DNA from: an uncultured Sphingobium sp.
GTDB taxonomy: Bacteria > Pseudomonadota > Alphaproteobacteria > Sphingomonadales > Sphingomonadaceae
Direction of reading: 5' to 3'
NCBI GenBank assembly: GCA_913773715.1
Contig: CAJYHD010000764.1
Coordinates: 1 to 5,267, forward strand
Length of the DNA stretch: 5,267 nucleotides
Both the position numbers and the translations under genes were made by a program. The number at the start of each line of letters is the position of its first letter. Positions within the stretch are counted from its first letter, which is position 1. Of the stretch, positions 1 through 5,267 are shown in pieces. A model generated the notes under the pieces. It saw only the letters and a list, made by a program, of their open reading frames with translations, ran no database searches and was not told where the DNA came from.

Positions 1-1062
1 CCTGGCTTTTCGCCGCGCAGCCGCGTCATCACGATCCGCCAGCCTGTGGGGACCTGCGCCGCGATCACGCCGTGGAATTTCCCGCTGGCGATGATCACGC
101 GCAAGGTTGCCCCCGCCCTCGCGGCGGGGTGCTCAATCGTGGTGAAGCCTGCCGAGGCGACGCCGCTCACCGCGCTGGCGCTGGAGAAACTGGCGCAGGA
201 TGCGGGCATCCCCGCCGACCTGTTCCGCATCGTGCCGAGCAACACGTCGTCCAAGATCGGCGCGCTATTCTGCTCGCATCCTAAAGTGCGCAAGCTCAGC
301 TTCACCGGATCGACACGCGTCGGTCAGATCCTGATGGCGCAGGCCGCGCAGCAGGTGACGCGTCTCAGCCTGGAACTGGGCGGCAACGCGCCCTTCATCG
401 TGTTCGACGACGCCGATCTCGATGCGGCGGTCGAGGGCGCGATCCTGTCCAAATATCGCAATGCGGGTCAGACCTGCGTCTGCGCCAACCGCCTGCTGGT
501 GCAGGATGGCGTGCATGACGCCTTCGTCGAAAAGCTGGCGGCGCGGGTGAGCCAGTTGCGTATGGGTGACGGGCTGTCGGACGGCACGACGCTCGGCCCG
601 CTGATCGATGCGCGTGAAGCAGGCCGGGTCGCCACACTGGTCGAGGAAGCCAAGGCGGCTGGCGGCAGCGTGCGTCTGGGCGGCACGGGCGCGGACGGCG
701 CTTTCCACCCCGCGACAATCCTGACCGGCATCACGCAGGAGATGGAAATCGCCCGCGACGAGATTTTCGGTCCCGTCGCGCCCGTCATCCGCTTCACGGA
801 CGAAGCCGATGCGATCCGCATCGCCAACGACACTATCTATGGTCTGGCCGCCTATCTCTACAGCCGCGATATCGGCCGCGCCTGGCGCGTCATGGAGCAG
901 CTGGAATATGGCATGGTCGCCGTCAACGAAGGCATCCTTTCGACCGAGGTCGCGCCCTTCGGTGGCGTCAAGCAATCGGGCCAGGGGCGCGAGGGATCGA
1001 GCCACGGCCTCGCCGACTATATGGAAATCAAATATGCGCTGATGGGCGGGATGCAGGGTTAG
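1..1062 (+). CDS. gabD: Succinate-semialdehyde dehydrogenase-type aldehyde dehydrogenase, 5' partial
   Basis: The reading frame is open from base 1, so the true start lies left of the window; 353 residues are present, and about 130 N-terminal residues are missing if it has the usual ~480 of the family. It should oxidise succinate semialdehyde (or the close homologue glutarate semialdehyde) to the diacid in the cytoplasm. Visible ALDH landmarks are ITPWNFP (oxyanion Asn), the AMITRK Arg that binds the substrate carboxylate in human SSADH, FTGSTRVG (301-324), LELGGNAP with the general-base Glu (373-375), and RNAGQTCVCAN with the catalytic Cys (475-477). A second Cys lies two residues later (481-483). 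The C-terminal EVAPFGGVKQSGQGREGS block is characteristic of the SSADH/GabD branch. Glu in KPAEATP (154-156) suggests NAD+ rather than NADP+ preference (inference). A terminator follows 51 bp after the stop, so it ends its own transcription unit. A glutarate-semialdehyde (DavD-like) role cannot be excluded. Confidence 0.93.
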   Translation, partial: PGFSPRSRVITIRQPVGTCAAITPWNFPLAMITRKVAPALAAGCSIVVKPAEATPLTALALEKLAQDAGIPADLFRIVPSNTSSKIGALFCSHPKVRKLSFTGSTRVGQILMAQAAQQVTRLSLELGGNAPFIVFDDADLDAAVEGAILSKYRNAGQTCVCANRLLVQDGVHDAFVEKLAARVSQLRMGDGLSDGTTLGPLIDAREAGRVATLVEEAKAAGGSVRLGGTGADGAFHPATILTGITQEMEIARDEIFGPVAPVIRFTDEADAIRIANDTIYGLAAYLYSRDIGRAWRVMEQLEYGMVAVNEGILSTEVAPFGGVKQSGQGREGSSHGLADYMEIKYALMGGMQG

Positions 1063-1113
1063 ACTCCAACCCGGCCACCCCGCGGTGCCCGCCCCCGCTA
1101 TGTAGCATATCGA

Positions 1114-1151
1114 CGACCAGGTCCCGACCGGACCTGGTCGTTTTGCTTTTT
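1114..1151 (+). terminator. Intrinsic terminator of the aldehyde dehydrogenase gene
   Basis: A perfect 11-bp inverted repeat (1114-1124 with 1130-1140, arms CGACCAGGTCC/GGACCTGGTCG) encloses a 5-nt loop. A T-rich tract, TTTTGCTTTTT (1141-1151), follows directly. A1113 can also pair with T1141. This is the classic Rho-independent form, and it separates the dehydrogenase from the downstream exported-protein genes. Confidence 0.93.
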
Positions 1152-1214
1152 GGTGCAGCTGTCCCTTGGATATGGCTCAGACACGATAAATTCCGCGTTT
1201 CGGTCGCCGCGACA

Positions 1215-1243
1215 ACATCGATGTAACTGTTTCAAAACTGTAA
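1215..1243. promoter_or_regulatory. Possible operator: palindrome plus phased direct repeat
   Basis: A perfect 10-bp palindrome ACATCGATGT (1215-1224) directly abuts two copies of AACTGT (1225-1230 and 1236-1241), which are 11 bp apart, or about one helical turn. The cluster sits in the AT-richer upstream region of the exported-protein genes, where a regulator could bind. The pattern is seen in the sequence; the regulatory role is inference, and such short motifs can arise by chance. Confidence 0.25.
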
Positions 1244-1413
1244 TCGGCTTCGATACGCCCGCAGAAATGATAGATTTCAATCTGTTCCAGAATGCAGGCC
1301 AGAGCGGTTGGAGCAAAGGCTTTGCGCGACAGATACGCGAAGCAAGCTGCCTCGCGCGGAGCGCAGGGCGCGTTTCAGGACAAGCTAACGGGTCGGCAGC
1401 GTCGACCATGAAC

Positions 1414-1417
1414 GGAG
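1414..1417 (+). promoter_or_regulatory. Ribosome binding site for the DUF6152-like gene
   Basis: GGAG lies 7 nt before the ATG at 1425. It supports that start over the out-of-frame ATG at 1408, which has no Shine-Dalgarno sequence in front of it. Confidence 0.75.
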
Positions 1418-1424
1418 TTGGATA

Positions 1425-1787
1425 ATGCGTGTGACCAAGAATACCCTTTCTGCTCTGGCGCTGATGGCGGTCGGCATAGCCGCTCCCGCCGTCGCACATC
1501 ATAGTTTCGCGATGTTCGATCAGACCAAGATCCAGCAGGCGACGGGTGCGGTCAGCCAGTTCCGCTGGACCAACCCGCACAGCTTCGTCGTCATCGACGT
1601 CAAGGGCACCAAATATATCCTCGAATGCAACAGCACCAACATGATGAGCCGCGCAGGCTGGAAGGTGAACACCATCAAGCCGGGCGACAAGGTGAACTTC
1701 GCCTATTACCCGCTGCGGACCGGCGATCCGGGCGGCATGCTGAAGACGGTCACGCTGCCGAACGGCCAGACGCTCAAGGCCTGGTGA
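1425..1787 (+). CDS. DUF6152-like small periplasmic protein
   Basis: This is a 120-residue exported protein of unknown function. Residues 1-24 form a clear Sec signal peptide (Lys/Arg n-region, Leu/Ala-rich core, AVA cleavage motif). The mature chain should therefore begin His25-His26-Ser-Phe-Ala-Met-Phe-Asp, the hallmark opening of DUF6152 proteins as I recognise them. The rest also fits that family: a WTNPHSF block (48-54), a short strand leading to ECNS (67-70), RAGW (76-79), KPGDKV (85-90) and a PLRTGDPGG turn (96-104) before a closing hairpin. The mature domain of about 96 residues is probably a small beta-barrel. There is one cysteine (Cys68). GGAG precedes the ATG by 7 nt, and it is the first gene of the run after the leader region, followed 155 bp later by another exported protein. 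The family assignment is from memory of its motifs; the biochemical role is unknown. Two N-terminal histidines plus His52 make metal binding a possibility. Confidence 0.85.
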   Translation: MRVTKNTLSALALMAVGIAAPAVAHHSFAMFDQTKIQQATGAVSQFRWTNPHSFVVIDVKGTKYILECNSTNMMSRAGWKVNTIKPGDKVNFAYYPLRTGDPGGMLKTVTLPNGQTLKAW

Positions 1788-1802
1788 CCAAATTCGATAT
1801 CA

Positions 1803-1833
1803 CGGGTGGCCGCTCGATCGGATCGGCCACCCG
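1803..1833 (+). other. Strong intergenic hairpin without U-tract
   Basis: A perfect 10-bp stem pairs 1803-1812 (CGGGTGGCCG) with 1824-1833 (CGGCCACCCG) around an 11-nt loop, 15 bp after the stop of the DUF6152-like gene. No run of T follows, so it does not look like an ordinary intrinsic terminator. It may protect the upstream mRNA 3' end or partly attenuate read-through, giving more of the first gene than of the next. The structure is visible; the role is inferred. Confidence 0.5.
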
Positions 1834-1931
1834 ATAAGCACAGAACAGGGTGGCGCGGTTGGCGCGACCGCCCGCCCTTTCCTGCTCGCCGCTCCATTCG
1901 TGTCGCGGCCGCTGCGCTGGGGCAATCACTT

Positions 1932-1936
1932 GGAGG
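1932..1936 (+). promoter_or_regulatory. Ribosome binding site deciding the start at 1943
   Basis: GGAGG lies 6 nt before the ATG at 1943. The in-frame GTG at 1850 has no comparable site and would put 31 extra, Arg/Cys-rich residues in front of a perfect signal peptide, so 1943 is chosen. Confidence 0.85.
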
Positions 1937-1942
1937 ATCGGG

Positions 1943-2782
1943 ATGAAATCAGTCAAGTTCGCGATGATGACGGCGATCGCCCTCGTCGCGCTGCCGGGCG
2001 TTGCGGTGGCGCAAGCCGCCAAGCCGACCGCGCCGAAGGCAGCGGCGGCAACGGTGGCCGCCAAAACCGCCGAACCCAACATCATGGGCGTGTGGGAAAT
2101 CTATCCCGATCCCTTTGCCGGCGATGAGAACACCTTCCTGGAACTGCCGGTGCCCAATGGCGGCCCTAAGCTCAAGGAACCCTATGCCAGCCAGTGGAAG
2201 GCCAAGCGCGCCGAGCGTGACGCCAAGCTGAAGGCCGGAACGCCGCTCGCCGATCCCAGCACGCTGTGTCTGCCCGAAGGCATGCCGGCGATCATGGGCG
2301 CGATCTTCCCGTTCCAGATCCTCCAGACACCCGGCCAGGTCACCGTTCTCGCAGAGTTTCTGACGCAGACGCGCCGCATCATCCTCAACAAGAAGATGCC
2401 CGCCGACGATGAATTGTCGCCGAATTATTACGGCTATTCGGTCGGTCATTGGGAAGGCGACACGCTGGTGGTCACGACGCGCGGCGTTCGTGAGGACGTA
2501 CAGTTCTTCGAAATCCCGCACAGCGCCAAGATGCAGATCACCGAACGCATTCGCCTGACCGCGCCCGGCATGCTGGAAGACAAGATCGTGATCGAAGACC
2601 CAGACAGGCTCGTCGAACCCTATCATGTCACCTACGGCTACAAGCGGAACGACGATTACGAGATCAAGGAATATCTCTGCGACAAGGAAGACCCGCTGTT
2701 CAAGGTGAACGCCGACGGAACCGTGTCGATGAAGACCGATCCGGGCAAGACCGACGACAAGGCGACGGAAAAGAAAAAGTAA
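1943..2782 (+). CDS. Exported protein of uncharacterised family (GVW ... GHWEGDTLVV type)
   Basis: This is a 279-residue periplasmic protein of unknown function. Residues 1-23 are a Sec signal peptide (MKSVKF n-region, hydrophobic core, AVA|Q cleavage). A linker rich in Ala, Lys and Pro (about 24-44) follows. The folded part starts at GVW (49-51) and includes CLPEGMP (Cys109), the IFPFQILQTPGQVT block, RRIILNKK, and the signature SVGHWEGDTLVV (166-177). I recognise this combination from many proteins called hypothetical in sphingomonads and other proteobacteria, often close to DUF6152 and TonB-receptor genes; the repeated short strands suggest a beta-rich, possibly lipocalin-like or barrel fold. 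Cys109 and Cys246 (EYLCDKED) could form a disulfide. The last about 20 residues are a charged Lys/Asp tail ending in KKK, probably disordered. It is co-directional with both neighbours, which are also exported, suggesting a shared operon. No catalytic site can be named. Confidence 0.85.
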   Translation: MKSVKFAMMTAIALVALPGVAVAQAAKPTAPKAAAATVAAKTAEPNIMGVWEIYPDPFAGDENTFLELPVPNGGPKLKEPYASQWKAKRAERDAKLKAGTPLADPSTLCLPEGMPAIMGAIFPFQILQTPGQVTVLAEFLTQTRRIILNKKMPADDELSPNYYGYSVGHWEGDTLVVTTRGVREDVQFFEIPHSAKMQITERIRLTAPGMLEDKIVIEDPDRLVEPYHVTYGYKRNDDYEIKEYLCDKEDPLFKVNADGTVSMKTDPGKTDDKATEKKK

Positions 2783-2792
2783 ATCACAGGTG

Positions 2793-2824
2793 GCGGCGGG
2801 CTGCGACGGCGTCGCGCCTGCCGC
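2793..2824 (+). other. GC-rich intergenic hairpin
   Basis: In the 86-bp gap before the Tat-signal gene, 2793-2801 pairs with 2816-2824 and 2803-2807 (GCGAC) pairs with 2811-2815 (GTCGC). This makes a stem of 14 bp with one bulged T (2802), one G-T wobble and a 3-nt loop. No T-run follows, so it is not a standard terminator. It resembles intercistronic hairpins that alter mRNA stability; that role is inferred. Confidence 0.4.
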
Positions 2825-2855
2825 GACCGTTCGGGACCGCCGCGCCTGCCCATAG

Positions 2856-2861
2856 AGGAGG
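2856..2861 (+). promoter_or_regulatory. Consensus ribosome binding site for the Asp-box protein gene
   Basis: AGGAGG, a full consensus Shine-Dalgarno sequence, ends 7 nt before the ATG at 2869. It is the strongest ribosome binding site in the window and fixes the start of the twin-arginine signal. Confidence 0.88.
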
Positions 2862-2868
2862 TAGCGAG

Positions 2869-4182
2869 ATGTCGACCCGGCGGGACATGATCAAACAGGC
2901 GCTCTGGATGAGCGCTGCGATGGTCGGCGGAGTCCGCCCCTTGCAAGCGGAGGATCCCCGCCCGCGCGTCACCGGGCTGACATGGCGGGACAAGCCTATC
3001 CTTCGTCTCGGCGGACTTGGCGACGGGTACAAGATGAGCTGGGCGCGCGACGGACGGCAATTCGTCGTCGTCAACGACGGCCCGGGCTGGGCCGATCCAC
3101 CCAAGGCTTTCTACAATAGTCGGCTCTGGTCGATCGACGGTCCGCCCGACCGCCCCGCTTTCCACGAACTGCCGAACTATCCTGACCTCAACATGTCGGT
3201 CCGGCCCGAGGACGCGCCGCGCTACCATGGCCATGGAACGGTGGCGGCACGCGGGCGACTCTATCAGTTTTTCAGCACGCTCGATCGCGCGGAAGACCGG
3301 CCACGCCACTGGACCGGAGCCAAGCTGATCTGGTCCGACGATAATGGCCGCAGCTGGCATAATCAGGATGGCAGCAGCCCCGTCCATTTCGAGGATTGGA
3401 GCGAGCAGTCACGCGAGACGCTTGCCTTCTTCGACGAACCGGACGGATGCTTCTCCCTGCTGTCGATCCTGCAAATGGGTCGAGACTATAGCGCCAACCG
3501 CGACGGCTTTCTGTATGTCTATGGTCTCAACGGCAATGTCGATGGGCGGATGAACGAGCTGCTGCTGTTCCGCGCACCGACCGACAGGCTGACCGATCGC
3601 GGCAGCTACGAATATTTCACCGGGTGCATGCCGGGTGATCGGGCTTCATGGTCGAAGGACATTTCCGAACGCGCCGTGGTCCATCGCTTCCCGGAAGGCT
3701 GGGTCAACAGCGTCAACCTGTTTCCCGGCGATCTGGTGGTGGAAAGCTGGCTGCCGAGCGTGATCTACAATGAAGCGCTCGGCCTCTACATGATGGCAAG
3801 CGCCGGAATCGGCGTTACCGCAGGCAGGACCGAGTTCGGAAAGGCCAGCTATTTCGGTTTCTGGGTCGCCGATACGCCATGGGGTCCTTGGCGGCAGGTG
3901 CATGAGGACGTGGCATGGACGCCTGACGGTGACGCGCAGGCCTGCGCCTATTCGCCGCAGATTGCTCCGGGTTGGATCGCGCCGGATGGCAAGTCGTTCT
4001 GGATCGTCTGGGCAGACGCCAAGGGTATCCGGGCGTTCGGCAAGGATGAGGCGCTGCTGGATGCGGCGCTGAAAAAGGCGAAGGACCCGCAGGATCACAG
4101 CCGCATCGAAGCGGAATTCCTGCGTCGGTACATGCCCTATTACGCGATGAATGCGCAACGCGTCGACCTGACCTTCGACTGA
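2869..4182 (+). CDS. Tat-exported Asp-box protein, probable beta-propeller (sialidase/DUF4185-like)
   Basis: This is a 437-residue protein, probably exported folded through the Tat pathway. Residues 1-27 give TRRDMIK (twin Arg 4-5), a moderately hydrophobic stretch and a possible LQA|E cleavage. The mature part is rich in Trp, Tyr, Gly and Asp, as in bladed propellers. SDDNGRSW (156-163) is an exact Asp-box (SxDxGxxW), the turn found in sialidases and other BNR-repeat propellers. The segments GLGDGYKMSW (49-58), YHGHGT (119-124), VIYNEALGLYMMAS (298-311) and ADTPWGPWRQV (334-344) recall the repeated strand patterns of DUF4185 and related five-bladed glycosidase-like families. Only one clear Asp-box is seen, and I cannot identify a full sialidase active site, so the enzyme activity is open: glycoside hydrolase, lyase, or binding protein. 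It follows two other exported-protein genes and converges on a TonB-dependent receptor gene, which suits a role in handling an imported compound (inference). A strong shared terminator follows. Confidence 0.78.
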   Translation: MSTRRDMIKQALWMSAAMVGGVRPLQAEDPRPRVTGLTWRDKPILRLGGLGDGYKMSWARDGRQFVVVNDGPGWADPPKAFYNSRLWSIDGPPDRPAFHELPNYPDLNMSVRPEDAPRYHGHGTVAARGRLYQFFSTLDRAEDRPRHWTGAKLIWSDDNGRSWHNQDGSSPVHFEDWSEQSRETLAFFDEPDGCFSLLSILQMGRDYSANRDGFLYVYGLNGNVDGRMNELLLFRAPTDRLTDRGSYEYFTGCMPGDRASWSKDISERAVVHRFPEGWVNSVNLFPGDLVVESWLPSVIYNEALGLYMMASAGIGVTAGRTEFGKASYFGFWVADTPWGPWRQVHEDVAWTPDGDAQACAYSPQIAPGWIAPDGKSFWIVWADAKGIRAFGKDEALLDAALKKAKDPQDHSRIEAEFLRRYMPYYAMNAQRVDLTFD

Positions 4183-4198
4183 TCGGCAACGTCAGATC

Positions 4199-4240
4199 AA
4201 AAAAAAGGCCGGGGCGTTCGCTGGACGCCCCGGCCTTTTT
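4199..4240. terminator. Bidirectional intrinsic terminator between convergent genes
   Basis: A perfect 15-bp stem pairs 4202-4216 with 4226-4240: ten G/C-rich pairs (GGCCGGGGCG/CGCCCCGGCC) extended by five A-T pairs, with a 9-nt loop. Eight A (4199-4206) precede it and five T (4236-4240) follow, so both strands have the needed U-tract. It starts 16 nt after the stop of the Asp-box gene and lies 15 nt beyond the stop of the receptor gene, ending transcription from both sides. Confidence 0.95.
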
Positions 4241-4255
4241 GTCAGCTCGTCTACC

Positions 4256-5267
4256 TCAGCGCCGCAGCGTGAAGGTCAGTCCGACGGTGCGCGGGCGGAA
4301 CGTGCCCGAACGGTACCAGGTCGAATCCAGCGTCTCATGGAAGAGGCTGAGGATCGGATGGCTGTTCGTCACATTGTTGATGAACAGGCTGAGGTCGCCA
4401 TCCTGCTTGCCATTGACGTCGAACCGCCCGCCGAACCGCAGATTGAGAAGTGAAGTCGCAGGTGCGCGCGGTATGGCGGGATCGACCAGCGGAGAGCTGA
4501 CGTTGAGCGGCGTGTCGTTGTGACTGGTGTAGGTATAGTCTGCGCGACCATATAGCTCGCCTTCGCCCACCGGCTGCGCATATTCACCGTTCAGCTGCAC
4601 CGACCAGGGCGCGACCGGCAGCGGTTCGCCCGCCCGGCGGATCGTCACCCCGCCTGGCCCCGGAATGTCGGTCGTGTACCGCGCCTTGGTATAGGACACC
4701 GATGCGCCCAACGTCAGGCCGGTGAAAGGCCGCATCGTCGTGGCGAGATCAAAGCCGTCGATCTTCGCATTGCCCAGATTGAGCATGATCTGCTGTTGGC
4801 ATCCTGGCAGCACCAGCAGCGTCTGCACATTCTTCCAGTCGACACGATAAACCGACGCATCGACCAGCAGCTTGCCACCGAACAGCCGGTTCTTGCTGCC
4901 CGCCTCATAGCTCCAGATCGAGTCAGGATTGATCGAGCGTGAAGACAATGGGTCGAAGCCGATCGCCGCACCATCGGCGGCGCAGGTCGCACCGACCGCC
5001 GATGACACGCCCGGCCCCCGCACCCCCTTCGCCGCATTGGCGTAGAAGAAGTTATTGTGATCCGCCTGATAGGACACGCCGATCTTGGGCGTGAAGTTCT
5101 TGCTGGTCGTCTTTAGCGTGTCGGACTGGCCGTTCGTCGTAAACAACGGGCCTGCAGTGAAGGCGTCGAAGGTATATTTCGCGATGGTGTAGCGACCGCC
5201 TGCGGTAATCTTGAAGCCGTCGAACAGTTCATAATCCGCCTGCGCATAGACCGCCTTCTGGTCATAC
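4256..5267 (-). CDS. TonB-dependent outer-membrane receptor, C-terminal barrel part
   Basis: The frame is open to the right edge of the window; 336 codons of the C-terminal part are present, while the plug domain, TonB box and signal peptide lie outside. It would be a 22-stranded outer-membrane barrel taking up a ligand with energy from TonB/ExbBD. Recognisable pieces, from the window edge toward the C-terminus, are YAQADYELFDGFKITAGGRY, the FTPKIGVSYQ strand, NFFYANAAKGVRGPG, NPDSIWSYEAGSKNRLFGGKL, VYRVDWKNVQ, a GFDLATTMRP strand, SLFINNVTNSHP and TFRPRTVGLTFTLRR. These are typical of the large sphingomonad receptor family (barrel PF00593). Two loop cysteines (in ATCAADG and LPGCQQQ) may pair outside the cell. 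The last residues are LRR, not the usual terminal aromatic residue. The TTG at 5146 is not the true start, because barrel homology continues upstream. The ligand is unknown. It is convergent with the exported-protein genes, so it is not in the same operon. Confidence 0.93.
   Translation of the reverse strand, partial: YDQKAVYAQADYELFDGFKITAGGRYTIAKYTFDAFTAGPLFTTNGQSDTLKTTSKNFTPKIGVSYQADHNNFFYANAAKGVRGPGVSSAVGATCAADGAAIGFDPLSSRSINPDSIWSYEAGSKNRLFGGKLLVDASVYRVDWKNVQTLLVLPGCQQQIMLNLGNAKIDGFDLATTMRPFTGLTLGASVSYTKARYTTDIPGPGGVTIRRAGEPLPVAPWSVQLNGEYAQPVGEGELYGRADYTYTSHNDTPLNVSSPLVDPAIPRAPATSLLNLRFGGRFDVNGKQDGDLSLFINNVTNSHPILSLFHETLDSTWYRSGTFRPRTVGLTFTLRR

Larger units (their letters stand above)
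1152..1424. other. Gene-free leader/promoter region upstream of the DUF6152-like gene
   Basis: This stretch of about 270 bp between the terminator and the next start codon holds no convincing gene. It is visibly richer in A/T than the flanking coding sequence, particularly at 1165-1300, as expected for a promoter and 5' leader. No sigma-70 promoter with proper spacing stands out: TTGGAT (1166-1171) followed by TAAATT (1187-1192) has only a 15-bp spacer. The one open frame through it (1150-1425, 91 codons) starts with TTG inside the terminator T-tract, has no ribosome binding site and has mixed third-position bases. A small hairpin GCAAA-GGC-TTTGC lies at 1313-1325. Confidence 0.6.

Noticed and set aside
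265..1005. Minus-strand open frame of 246 codons inside the dehydrogenase gene
   Set aside because: Antisense shadow of a clearly coding, family-matched gene in high-GC DNA.
1166..1192. TTGGAT ... TAAATT as a sigma-70 promoter
   Set aside because: The spacer is only 15 bp and both hexamers are weak matches; not strong enough to list.
1150..1425. Plus-strand open frame of 91 codons between the terminator and the DUF6152-like gene
   Set aside because: It starts with TTG in the terminator T-tract, has no ribosome binding site, uses mixed third-position bases unlike the neighbours and shows no recognisable motif.
1098..1580. Minus-strand open frame of 160 codons
   Set aside because: It runs antisense through the terminator, the leader and the signal-peptide region of the DUF6152-like gene; its product is Arg/Cys-rich without family resemblance.
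1850..1942. GTG start at 1850 as an N-terminal extension of the 279-residue exported protein
   Set aside because: No ribosome binding site, and it would bury a complete signal peptide; the ATG at 1943 has GGAGG 6 nt upstream.
1949..2626. Minus-strand open frame of 225 codons
   Set aside because: Antisense shadow of the exported-protein gene, whose signal peptide, ribosome binding site and family signature support the plus strand.
2656..3387. Minus-strand open frame of 243 codons across two genes and their gap
   Set aside because: It opposes two well-supported genes and has no ribosome binding site or recognisable domain.
4239..4523. Plus-strand open frame of 94 codons
   Set aside because: It is antisense to the C-terminus of the receptor and starts at the edge of the bidirectional terminator.
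5144..5146. TTG at 5146 (minus strand) as the receptor start
   Set aside because: The frame continues to the window edge with typical barrel sequence (YAQADYELFDGFKI), so the gene is simply cut by the window.

Overview
The window looks like a piece of a sphingomonad (Sphingomonadales, Alphaproteobacteria) chromosome. This is inferred from the high GC content, the strong G/C preference at third codon positions, a TonB-dependent receptor with a sphingomonad-style C-terminal barrel, and a DUF6152-type exported protein. No rRNA, tRNA, CRISPR array, insertion sequence or integration site was seen.

Layout. (1) From the left edge to 1062 (+) is the C-terminal three quarters of a succinate-semialdehyde dehydrogenase-type aldehyde dehydrogenase, closed by a textbook intrinsic terminator at 1114-1151. 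(2) A gene-free, relatively AT-rich stretch at 1152-1424 is the likely promoter and leader region of the next unit. (3) Three plus-strand genes for exported proteins follow: a DUF6152-like small periplasmic protein (1425-1787), a 279-residue periplasmic protein of a recurrent but uncharacterised family (1943-2782), and a 437-residue protein with a probable Tat signal and one Asp-box, likely a beta-propeller of the sialidase/DUF4185 kind (2869-4182). The gaps between them each contain a strong hairpin without a U-tract. (4) A perfect 15-bp hairpin flanked by A-runs and T-runs (4199-4240) serves as a bidirectional terminator between the convergent units. (5) From 4256 to the right edge on the minus strand is the C-terminal part of a TonB-dependent outer-membrane receptor.

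How they may work together (inference): the receptor would import a scarce ligand across the outer membrane, and the three exported proteins would bind or process something in the periplasm. The dehydrogenase would oxidise a semialdehyde in the cytoplasm, but its own terminator makes it a separate transcription unit and its link to the rest is weak. The substrate cannot be told from the sequence. The most interesting part is the trio of secreted proteins of poorly known function. In particular, the DUF6152-like protein is predicted to expose two histidines at its mature N-terminus.
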